The notes below the pieces were generated by a model. That model was given only the letters and a program-made list of their open reading frames with translations, made no database searches and was not told the DNA's origin. The position numbers and the translations under genes were made by a program. From Cellulosimicrobium sp. Marseille-Q4280 (GTDB taxonomy: Bacteria; Actinomycetota; Actinomycetes; Actinomycetales; Cellulomonadaceae), in NCBI RefSeq assembly GCF_943181405.1, contig NZ_CALPBY010000002.1, forward strand, positions 620,001 to 684,000: a stretch of DNA of 64,000 nt. The letters are read 5' to 3'. Below are positions 42,750-50,032 of the stretch, in pieces (within the stretch, counting starts at the first letter, position 1; the number at the start of each line of letters is the position of its first letter).

Positions 42750-43607
42750 ATGCCCTCGCACCCTGCAGGTCACGACCAGCACCGACCCGCGGCACCGGCC
42801 GCACCAGGTCCCGTCGCGCACGCCGGCTACCGCGACGTCTCCGACACCGACGGCGGCGGCGCCGGCCGGTCCTGGTGGGACGCGAACGCCGCCGAGTACC
42901 TCGACGAGCACGGCGACTTCCTCGGCGCGACCGACTTCCGCTGGTGCCCCGAAGGGCTGCGCGAGGAGGACGCCCACCTGCTCGGCGCCGTCGCCGGACG
43001 CCGGGTCCTGGAGGTCGGCGCCGGAGCCGCGCAGTGCTCGCGCTGGCTCGCGGCCCAGGGAGCCCTCGTCGTGGCGACCGACGTGTCGGGCGGGATGCTC
43101 GCCGCCGGCGCGGAGCTCGACCGGCGGAGCGGGGTGCACGTCCCCCTCGTCCAGTCCGACGCGCGCCGCCTGCCGTTCGCCGACGGGACGTTCGACGTCG
43201 CGTTCACGTCGTTCGGCGCGATCCCCTTCGTGCCCGACGCCGACGCCGTCCACCGCGAGGTCGCGCGCGTCCTGCGACCCGGGGGGACGTGGACGTTCTC
43301 CGTCACGCACCCGTTCCGCTGGGCGTTCCCCGACGACCCCGGCGAGCACGGCCTCACGGCGAACCGGTCCTACTTCGACCGCCGCCCGTACGTGGAGTCC
43401 GACGACGCGGGACGGGTCGTGTACGCGGAGTACCACCGGACCCTCGGGGACCACGTGCGCGACGTGGTCGCAGCGGGGCTGGTCGTGACCGACGTCGTCG
43501 AGCCGGAGTGGCCCGACGACAACCCCGAGGTGTGGGGCGGGTGGGGGCCCGTGCGCGGTGCGTACCTCCCCGGGACGGCGATCTTCCGCACGCGTCGACC
43601 CGGCTGA
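42750..43607 (+). CDS. Class I SAM-dependent methyltransferase
   Basis: 285 residues. Rossmann motif I is VLEVGAGAAQCSRWLAAQG near residue 85-103, motif II VVATDVSGGM, and the post-II block RRLPFADGTFDVAFTSFGAIP fits small-molecule methyltransferases. The first 40 residues are Pro/Ala/His-rich. Substrate unknown. Single gene, divergent from pfkA; GAGAAT lies six bases before the ATG. It converges on polA with 5 bp between stops. Confidence 0.87.
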   Translation: MPSHPAGHDQHRPAAPAAPGPVAHAGYRDVSDTDGGGAGRSWWDANAAEYLDEHGDFLGATDFRWCPEGLREEDAHLLGAVAGRRVLEVGAGAAQCSRWLAAQGALVVATDVSGGMLAAGAELDRRSGVHVPLVQSDARRLPFADGTFDVAFTSFGAIPFVPDADAVHREVARVLRPGGTWTFSVTHPFRWAFPDDPGEHGLTANRSYFDRRPYVESDDAGRVVYAEYHRTLGDHVRDVVAAGLVVTDVVEPEWPDDNPEVWGGWGPVRGAYLPGTAIFRTRRPG

Positions 43608-43612
43608 GCCCG

Positions 43613-46297
43613 TCAGTGACCGGCGTCGTGCCAGGTCGACCCTGCTCCGACGGACACGTCGAGCGGCACGTCGAGCTCTGCCGCGGCGCCCATCTCCGTG
43701 CGCAGCAGCTGCTCGACCTCGTCCCGCTCCCCCGGCGCCACCTCGACCACGAGCTCGTCGTGCACCTGGAGCAGGAGGCGCGAGCGCAGCCCGCGCTCGT
43801 CCAGCGCACGCTGCACGCCGAGCATCGCGACCTTGATGAGGTCGGCGGCGCTGCCCTGGATGGGCGCGTTGAGCGCCATGCGCTCGGCCATCTGCCGACG
43901 CTGGCGGTTGTCGCTCGTCAGGTCCGGCAGGTAGCGCCGACGGCCGAGGATGGTCGCGGTGTACCCCGTCGCGCGCGCCTCGTCGACGACGCCCGTGAGG
44001 TAGTCCCGCACCCCGCCGAAGCGCTCGAAGTAGTCGTCCATGAGCTTCTGCGCCTCGCCGACCTCGATCGTCAGCTGCTGCGAGAGGCCGAACGCCGAGA
44101 GCCCGTAGGCGAGCCCGTAGGACATCGCCTTGATCTTGGACCGCATCGCGGGCGTCACCTCGGCGGCGGGCACCTCGAAGACGCGCGAGCCGACGTAGCT
44201 GTGGAGGTCCTCGCCCGAGCGGAACGCCTCGATGAGGCCCTCGTCCCCCGACAGGTGCGCCATGATCCGCATCTCGATCTGGCTGTAGTCCGCGGTGAGG
44301 AGCGTCTCGTACCCCTCCCCGACGACGAACGCGCGCCGGATGCGGCGGCCCGCCTCGGTCCGGATGGGGATGTTCTGCAGGTTCGGCTCGGTCGAGCTGA
44401 GCCGGCCGGTCGCGGCGATCGTCTGCTGGAACGTCGTGTGGATGCGGCCGTCGTCCGCGACGGACTTGAGCAGGCCCTCGACGGTCTGGCGCAGGCGTGA
44501 CGCGTCGCGGTGCGCGAGCAGGTGCTCGAGGAACGGGTGCTGGGTCTTGACGAAGAGGTCCGCGAGCGCCGACGCGTCGGTCGTGTACCCCGTCTTGATC
44601 TTCTTCGTCTTGGGCATGCCGAGCTGGTCGAACAGCACCTCCTGGAGCTGCTTGGGCGACCCGAGGTTCACCTCGCGCCCGATGACCGCATAGGCCTCGG
44701 TCGCGGCCGTCACGACGAGGTCGCCGAAGTGCCTCTCGAGCTCGGTGAGGTACTCCACGTCGGCGGCGATCCCGGTCCGCTCCATGCGCGCGAGCACGCC
44801 GGTCAGCGGCAGCTCCAGGTCGGTCAGGAGGTGCCCGGCCCCGCGGTCGTCGAGCTCGCCGGTGAGGACGTCCGCGAGCTGGGCGACGGCGAGCGCCCGC
44901 ACCGCGTCGCGCTCCTGCTCGCCGTTCCCGTCGAGCGAGAGGTCGAGCGCGCCCTGCGCCTCGTCGCCCGCCGCGGTGTCCGGACGCAGCTCGCGGTGCA
45001 GGTGGCGCACGACGAGGTCCCCGAGGTCGTAGCCCCGCTGGTCGGGATGGCACAGGTACGCGGCGAGCTCGGTGTCGAACGTGACGCCGCGCAGGTCGAG
45101 GCCGCGAGCGGCGAGCTCGTGCCAGGCGGACTTCGACCCGTGCACGACCTTGGGGCGGTCCACGTCCACGAGCCACGCCGCGAGCGCCTGCTCGTCCGCC
45201 GGGGCGAGGTCGGCGAGGTCGAACGCGACGGCCGACCCCGCGTCGTCGGACAGGGCGAGCGCCCAGGCGTCGCCGCCCGCAGGCACGGCCTTCCCGGAGA
45301 CCTCGACGCCGAGGCGGCGCGCCCCGTGCTCCGCGAGCCATGCGCCCAGACCGCCGGGGACCACGTCCGCCACGTCGACGTCGAACCCTTCCTCGGTCTC
45401 GACCTCGCCCTCGGGTGCGATGGCGAACAGCCGGTCGCGCAGCGCGCGGAACTCGAGCGCGTCGAGCACCTGGTGCACGGCCTCCCGGTCCCACGGCCTC
45501 GCCGCGAGGTCGTCCGGCCCGACGGGCAGCTCGAGGTCGCACAGGAGCGCGTTGAGGCGACGGTTGAGCCGGACCTGCTCGACGGCGGCGCGCAGGTTCT
45601 CGCCCGCCTTGCCCTTGATCTCGTCGGCGCGCTCGAGCAGCGCCTCGAGGTCGCCGTAGGTCGTGATCCACTTCGCGGCGGTCTTCGGCCCGACGCCGGG
45701 GATGCCGGGCAGGTTGTCCGACGTCTCCCCCACGAGCGCCGCGAGGTCGGGGTACCGCTCGGGCGGCACGCCGTACTTCTCGACGACGGCCGCGGAGTCC
45801 ATGCGCGCGAGCTCGGAGACGCCGCGCTTCGGGTACAGCACCGTGACGTCCGGCCCGATGAGCTGGAACGAGTCGCGGTCGCCGGAGCAGACGAGGACCT
45901 CCATGCCCGCGGCGGCGCCCTGCGTGGCGAGCGTCGCGAAGATGTCGTCGGCCTCGTAGCCCTCGCGCTCGAGCGTCGGGATCCGCAGTGTCTCGAGGAT
46001 CTCCTTGATGAGCGGGACCTGTCCCTTGAAGGGCTCGGGGGTGGACTCCCGCGTGCCCTTGTAGCTCGGCAGGACCTCGGTGCGGAACGACTGACGACCG
46101 GCGTCGAACGCCACCGCGACGTGGGTGGGCTCCTCGTCCCGCAGCAGGTTGATGAGCATCGACGTGAACCCGTAGACGGCGTTCGTGTGCTGGCCCGTGG
46201 TCGTCGAGAAGTTCTCGGCGGGGAGCGCGAAGAACGCGCGGTAGGCCATGGAGTGTCCGTCGATGAGCAGCAGGCGGGGTCGCGCGGAGGTCGTCAC
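43613..46297 (-). CDS. polA: DNA polymerase I
   Basis: 894 residues: N-terminal 5'-3' flap nuclease (LLLIDGHSMAYRAFFALP, then GYEADDIFATLA), a central degenerate 3'-5' exonuclease domain, and a family A polymerase (motif A DYSQIEMRIMAHLSGD, motif C LQVHDELVVEV). In the central domain the catalytic DxE of motif I is replaced (RLGVEVSG), so proofreading is predicted to be lost, as in many actinobacterial Pol I enzymes. The GTG at 46297 lies seven bases after TAGGTT; an earlier ATG at 46318 would lie upstream of the predicted transcript. Confidence 0.95.
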   Translation of the reverse strand: MTTSARPRLLLIDGHSMAYRAFFALPAENFSTTTGQHTNAVYGFTSMLINLLRDEEPTHVAVAFDAGRQSFRTEVLPSYKGTRESTPEPFKGQVPLIKEILETLRIPTLEREGYEADDIFATLATQGAAAGMEVLVCSGDRDSFQLIGPDVTVLYPKRGVSELARMDSAAVVEKYGVPPERYPDLAALVGETSDNLPGIPGVGPKTAAKWITTYGDLEALLERADEIKGKAGENLRAAVEQVRLNRRLNALLCDLELPVGPDDLAARPWDREAVHQVLDALEFRALRDRLFAIAPEGEVETEEGFDVDVADVVPGGLGAWLAEHGARRLGVEVSGKAVPAGGDAWALALSDDAGSAVAFDLADLAPADEQALAAWLVDVDRPKVVHGSKSAWHELAARGLDLRGVTFDTELAAYLCHPDQRGYDLGDLVVRHLHRELRPDTAAGDEAQGALDLSLDGNGEQERDAVRALAVAQLADVLTGELDDRGAGHLLTDLELPLTGVLARMERTGIAADVEYLTELERHFGDLVVTAATEAYAVIGREVNLGSPKQLQEVLFDQLGMPKTKKIKTGYTTDASALADLFVKTQHPFLEHLLAHRDASRLRQTVEGLLKSVADDGRIHTTFQQTIAATGRLSSTEPNLQNIPIRTEAGRRIRRAFVVGEGYETLLTADYSQIEMRIMAHLSGDEGLIEAFRSGEDLHSYVGSRVFEVPAAEVTPAMRSKIKAMSYGLAYGLSAFGLSQQLTIEVGEAQKLMDDYFERFGGVRDYLTGVVDEARATGYTATILGRRRYLPDLTSDNRQRRQMAERMALNAPIQGSAADLIKVAMLGVQRALDERGLRSRLLLQVHDELVVEVAPGERDEVEQLLRTEMGAAAELDVPLDVSVGAGSTWHDAGH

Positions 46298-46304
46298 GGG
46301 TGCC

Positions 46305-46310
46305 AACCTA
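46305..46310 (-). promoter_or_regulatory. -10 of polA
   Basis: TAGGTT, seven bases before the polA GTG, without a ribosome site. The thioesterase gene starts on the other strand only seven bases away, so the two promoters must overlap. Confidence 0.5.
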
Positions 46311-46316
46311 TCGTCC

Positions 46317-46778
46317 ATGACCGACACGCACGGTGCCGACGGCGCCCGCCCAGCCCCCGCCGCTCCGGACGCCCCGCGGCACGCCTACGAGGCCCTCGGG
46401 CTGCGGACGGAGGGGACGCTGATCGAGCGTCTGGGCATCGAGCTGGAGGACGTCGCGATCGACCGGGTGACCGCTCGGATGCCCGTCGCCGGGAACACGC
46501 AGCCGGCCGGTCTGCTCCACGGCGGAGCCTCGGTCGCGCTCGCCGAGACGCTCGGGTCGGTCGCCGCGCAGCTGCACGCCGGGCCCGGCAGGGCCGCGGT
46601 CGGCATCGAGGTCAACGCGACGCACCACCGGTCCGCACGGGACGGGTGGGTGCACGGCGAGGCGGTCGCGGTGCACCGCGGCCGCACGACCGCGAGCTAC
46701 GAGATCGTGGTGTCGGACGACGCGGGTCGACGTGTGTGCACGGCTCGGCTCACGTGCATGATCCTCGACCTGCCCTGA
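46317..46778 (+). CDS. PaaI/YdiI-type hotdog thioesterase
   Basis: Acyl-CoA thioesterase of the hotdog fold. 153 residues. QPAGLLHGGASVALAETLGS carries the helix with the catalytic Glu, preceded by the HGG loop; VEVNATHHRSARDGWVHGEA is the long central strand pair. Substrate may be 1,4-dihydroxy-2-naphthoyl-CoA or a phenylacetyl intermediate; the sequence does not decide. Divergent from polA. The frame continues upstream, but the ATG at 46317 fits the family. Confidence 0.87.
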   Translation: MTDTHGADGARPAPAAPDAPRHAYEALGLRTEGTLIERLGIELEDVAIDRVTARMPVAGNTQPAGLLHGGASVALAETLGSVAAQLHAGPGRAAVGIEVNATHHRSARDGWVHGEAVAVHRGRTTASYEIVVSDDAGRRVCTARLTCMILDLP

Positions 46779-46802
46779 GCCCGGCAGGTCCGATCGGGAG
46801 GA

Positions 46803-47468
46803 TCAGCCGGTCAGGGTGCCGTGATCGGCGGAGGGCGGCGCGAGGTCCGCGCGACGGCGGTACTCCGCCTGGAAGTCGCGCAGGTCCACCGGGCCGCTCA
46901 TGCCCTCGGTGCGCGCACGACGTCGGCGCGCGATGAGGTCCTCGAGAGACCGCGTGCCCCGCCGGGCGGGCGCGAGGTCGGCGGCGAGCCGGCGCTGGAG
47001 CACCGCGGTCTGCACCACGCGGTGGCCGGCGACGGGACCGAAGCCGAGCCGGGAGAGGAAGCGCTGCACCCCGCGCGAGCCCGGGATGGGCACCGAGTAG
47101 ACGTGCGACGCACCGGACGACGCGGCGAGCTCGGCGGTCGCGCTGAGCAGGGCGTGGCCGACGCCGCGGCGTCGGGCGTCCTCGCCGACGTACACGGCCT
47201 CGACGTACAGGCTCGGCTCGTCGGCGAAGAGGTGGGGCTCGAGCACCCGGGCGAGGACGAACCCGACGGGACGGCCGTCCTGCAGCGCGACGAGCACGTT
47301 CCCCCCGGGGAGCGCGAGGAGCACCGACAGGTGACGGACGAGCCGGTCCATGTCGGGTGCGCAGATCTGCGCGCCCGACGCCGACTCGGAACGGGCCTCC
47401 GCGCACAGCGCGGCGACACCCGGCAGGTCGTCACCGACCGCTGGTCTGACCTCGACTGCTTGGCGCAC
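46803..47468 (-). CDS. GNAT family N-acetyltransferase
   Basis: 221 residues. The acetyl-CoA pyrophosphate loop is VGEDARRRGVGHALL (R/Q-x-x-G-x-G/A type), preceded by LYVEAVYV and followed by GVQRFLSRLGF. Residues ~165-221 form a basic C-terminal tail beyond the usual fold. The GTG at 47468 has GAGGAGGAG 4-6 bases upstream. A promoter candidate lies about 167 bases further up, so the leader is unusually long for this genome. Substrate unknown. Converges on the thioesterase. Confidence 0.83.
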   Translation of the reverse strand: MRQAVEVRPAVGDDLPGVAALCAEARSESASGAQICAPDMDRLVRHLSVLLALPGGNVLVALQDGRPVGFVLARVLEPHLFADEPSLYVEAVYVGEDARRRGVGHALLSATAELAASSGASHVYSVPIPGSRGVQRFLSRLGFGPVAGHRVVQTAVLQRRLAADLAPARRGTRSLEDLIARRRRARTEGMSGPVDLRDFQAEYRRRADLAPPSADHGTLTG

Positions 47469-47708
47469 CGCGCTCCTCCTCGTTCTCACCGTGGTCCGAC
47501 GGCACAGGGAGGACGTGGGGCGTGAGAAGGTCCACGTCGCTCCGGTACGAGACGACAGCTGCCGATGGCTGCCGACCGAGCACTACGTGGCGACCGCGTT
47601 CACCGCCCCGGAAACAACTGGACGCCAGTCCAAGACGATAGCCCTGTTACCTGGGTGTGACAAAGGCCCAGATCAGCGACCTCTGACACCGCGGTCATCC
47701 GAGAAGGG
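47469..47708 (-). promoter_or_regulatory. GNAT gene promoter and long leader
   Basis: TTTGTC (47664-47659) and TATCGT (47640-47635) are 18 bases apart. The transcript would have a leader of about 160 nt, with a possible 7-bp hairpin near 47560-47581. No gene is seen. It directly follows the ANTAR regulator gene. Confidence 0.5.
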
Positions 47709-48386
47709 TCAGGCGCCGCCGACCTGCTCGATGACGGCGTCCGCGACCTCGCGCATCGTGAGACGCCGGTCCATCGACGTCTTCTGGATCCAGCGGAACG
47801 ACTCGGGCTCCGACAGACCCATCTTCGTCATGAGCAGGCCCTTGGCACGGTCGACGCGCTTGCGCGTCTCGAACCGCTCCGCGAGGTCGGCGACCTCGGA
47901 CTCGAGCGCCGAGATCTGCGAGTAGCGCGAGATCGCGATCTCCACGGCCGGGAGCAGGTCCGCCGGGGTGAAGGGCTTGACGACGTACGCCATGGCCCCC
48001 GCGTCCCGGGCGCGCTCGACGAGCTCGGCCTGCGAGAACGCCGTCAGCAGCACGACCGGCGCCGCGTGGGCCTTGCCGATCTGCTCCGCCGCGGAGATGC
48101 CGTCGAGCTCGGGCATCTTCACGTCCATGACGACGACGTCCGGCTTGAGCTCGAGCGCGAGCTTCACGGCGGTCGCGCCGTCACCGGCCTCGCCGACGAC
48201 GTCGAAGCCGGCCTCGCGCAGCGTCTCCACGACGTCGAGGCGGATGAGCGCCTCGTCCTCGGCGACGACTGCGCGCCGTGCGGGACGACCCGTCGACGGC
48301 GGCGTCGTCTCGACGGGCTGGGGCTCGAGCATGGGGGGCAGGTCGAGCGGCTGCTTGTCCGCGGGCTGCGCTGTCTGGTCACTCAC
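47709..48386 (-). CDS. Response regulator with ANTAR RNA-binding domain (PdtaR-like)
   Basis: 225 residues: a ~35-residue Pro-rich leader, a receiver domain with acidic pair Glu43-Asp44, phospho-acceptor Asp88 (VVVMDVKMPELDG), Thr115 and Lys137, a coiled-coil linker, and an ANTAR domain (RVDRAKGLLMTKMGLSEPESF) for antitermination at hexaloop RNA hairpins. The place near polA and rpsA matches M. tuberculosis PdtaR. The cognate histidine kinase is not in the window. The GTG at 48386 is chosen because TACGAT (48394-48399) is seven bases upstream; the ATG at 48395 overlaps that -10. Confidence 0.92.
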   Translation of the reverse strand: MSDQTAQPADKQPLDLPPMLEPQPVETTPPSTGRPARRAVVAEDEALIRLDVVETLREAGFDVVGEAGDGATAVKLALELKPDVVVMDVKMPELDGISAAEQIGKAHAAPVVLLTAFSQAELVERARDAGAMAYVVKPFTPADLLPAVEIAISRYSQISALESEVADLAERFETRKRVDRAKGLLMTKMGLSEPESFRWIQKTSMDRRLTMREVADAVIEQVGGA

Positions 48387-48393
48387 GCTGCTC

Positions 48394-48399
48394 ATCGTA
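48394..48399 (-). promoter_or_regulatory. -10 of the ANTAR regulator gene
   Basis: TACGAT, seven bases before GTG 48386; it overlaps the alternative ATG, arguing against that start. Confidence 0.5.
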
Positions 48400-48487
48400 G
48401 TGCGCCCCACCCCGTGCCGCCCCCGGGTTTCACCCCCGGCGCAGTGTGATTCTCGCTCCACCTGGGCTGTGTGGTTCGATGGAGCCG

Positions 48488-48513
48488 CGCGCCGCCGGCA
48501 CGACGGCGGCGCG
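48488..48513 (+). promoter_or_regulatory. Perfect 10-bp hairpin directly before the tRNA
   Basis: CGCGCCGCCG (48488-48497) pairs with 48504-48513 around GCACGA and ends two bases before the mature tRNA 5' end; probably a leader hairpin or processing signal. Confidence 0.5.
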
Positions 48514-48515
48514 AT

Positions 48516-48589
48516 GCCCCGGTAGCCCAACCGGCAGAGGCGTTCGGCTCAAACCCGATCCAGTGTGGGTTCGAATCCCACCCGGGGCA
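48516..48589 (+). tRNA. tRNA-Leu(CAA), atypical short variable arm
   Basis: 74-nt cloverleaf. Acceptor GCCCCGG/CCGGGGC, D arm GCC/GGC, anticodon stem TTCGG/CCGAT (top pair T-T mismatch) with loop CTCAAAC giving anticodon CAA (48550-48552), variable region only 5 nt (CCAGT), T arm GTGGG-TTCGAAT-CCCAC, discriminator A. A CAA anticodon assigns it to leucine (UUG codons), but bacterial leucine tRNAs normally have a long variable arm. CCA is not encoded. Confidence 0.85.
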
Positions 48590-48615
48590 CCTCAGCACCG
48601 CTCCCCGCGGCGCCG

Positions 48616-49977
48616 TCACGACGTCCGTGCGGCGGGCAGCTCCGGCAGGTGCGCGTCGAGCAGCCAGGCGTCGAGGAGCCGGTCCACGTCTGCCCCGCCC
48701 TCGCGCAGCGTCCCCCGGAGGTCAGCGGTCGTCACCGAGCCGTGCCGGTAGGTCGACGTCCAGCGCTGCAGGAACGCGAAGAAGTCGCCGTCGCCGAGCG
48801 TCAGACGCAGGGCGTGCAGCGTCAGGGCCCCGCGCTTGTACAGACGGTCGTCGAACATGAGGTCCGGCCCGGGGTCGGCCAGCACGAGGTCCTGCGGCAA
48901 CGACGCGAGCCGCGCGCGAGCACCCCGCGCGTGCGCGTCGGCGCTCTCGCGGCCCGCCTTCTCCGACCACAGCCACTCGGCGTAGCACGCGAAGCCCTCG
49001 TTCAGCCAGATGTCCTGCCAGCGGGCGACGGACACGCTGTTGCCGAACCACTGGTGGGCGAGCTCGTGCGCGACGAGCCGGTCCCAGGTCCCGTCCCCGT
49101 CGAGGTGGTTGGCGCCGAAGATCGACAGTCCCTGCGCCTCGAGCGGGATCTCGAGGTCGTCCTCCGTGACGACGAGCCGGTAGCCCTCGGCGAACGGGTA
49201 CGGCCCGAACATCGCCTCGAACGCGCTCATCGTCTCGGCGTGCCGCGCCAGGTCGTGGCGCACGGCGTCCCGCTGCGACGCGTGCGCGAGGGCGGTCTGG
49301 GCGACGGGGGGCCGGACGGCGTCCAGGAGGCCGGAGAGGCCGGACCTGCGGCCGACGTCGAGGTCGTCGAACCGGCCGACGACCACGGTCGCGAGGTACG
49401 TGCACATGGGTGCGGTCGGGCCGAAGCGCCACGTCCGCGTCGACGCCCTGCGGGACACGCCGAGCAGCGGACCGTTGGCCGCCACCGCGTACCCCGCGTC
49501 GGTCGTCACCGTGATCTCGAACGTCGCCTTGTGCGCGGGTGTGTCGTTGCACGGGAACCAGGTGGGCGCGCCGTCGGGCTGGCCCGCGACCAGCGAGCCC
49601 TCCGTGAGCTCCTCCCAGCCGACGTCGCCCCACGGCCCGATCCACGGCCGGGGCCGCCCGCCGTAGACGACCTCGACGCGCAGCGCGGTGCCCCGCACGG
49701 CGACGCGCCCCAGCCGGACCGTCAGTCTCCCGCCGGCGTGCCCGAACCGCGCCGGGGCGCCGTCGACGGTCACGCGCGTCGCCTTGAGGTGGACGAGGTC
49801 GAGCTCGACGACGTCCACGTCTGCGTCCAGGACGACGTCCAGGATCGCGACGCCGTCGAGACGGTTGGGACGCACGCGGTACGCCAGCTCGAGCCCGTAG
49901 CGGTTCACGTGGTGGTCGGACGTGCCGCGGTGCGGGGCGTAGGGGTCGGGGCCGTTCAGCGATCGACGGTGAGCCAC
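48616..49977 (-). CDS. M1 family zinc aminopeptidase (short form), partner of the Pls-like synthetase
   Basis: 453 residues: the N-terminal beta-saddle domain and the thermolysin-like catalytic domain, but no long C-terminal helical domain. Zinc site HELAHQW at 304-310 with third ligand Glu327 (LNEGFA), and a Tyr in LYKRGALTLHAL as candidate transition-state residue. The usual GAMEN exopeptidase motif is replaced by LEAQGLSIFG (about 279-288). No signal peptide, so it looks cytosolic. It starts 55 bp after the synthetase stop on the same strand. Zinc aminopeptidases of this kind are known to degrade epsilon-poly-lysine in Streptomyces; that role here is inferred. Confidence 0.88.
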   Translation of the reverse strand: MAHRRSLNGPDPYAPHRGTSDHHVNRYGLELAYRVRPNRLDGVAILDVVLDADVDVVELDLVHLKATRVTVDGAPARFGHAGGRLTVRLGRVAVRGTALRVEVVYGGRPRPWIGPWGDVGWEELTEGSLVAGQPDGAPTWFPCNDTPAHKATFEITVTTDAGYAVAANGPLLGVSRRASTRTWRFGPTAPMCTYLATVVVGRFDDLDVGRRSGLSGLLDAVRPPVAQTALAHASQRDAVRHDLARHAETMSAFEAMFGPYPFAEGYRLVVTEDDLEIPLEAQGLSIFGANHLDGDGTWDRLVAHELAHQWFGNSVSVARWQDIWLNEGFACYAEWLWSEKAGRESADAHARGARARLASLPQDLVLADPGPDLMFDDRLYKRGALTLHALRLTLGDGDFFAFLQRWTSTYRHGSVTTADLRGTLREGGADVDRLLDAWLLDAHLPELPAARTS

Positions 49978-50032
49978 GGTCGGGCGTCCTCCAGGGTCGG
50001 GTCCGCCGCATCGTACGTGAGGACGGGCCCGC

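Noticed and set aside
47469-47708. Small protein gene between GNAT and the ANTAR regulator
   Set aside because: No frame with a ribosome site and coding-like third-position GC bias was found; promoter and leader explain the region better.
48516-48589. tRNA as an integration site
   Set aside because: No integrase or repeated tRNA 3' end occurs in the window.
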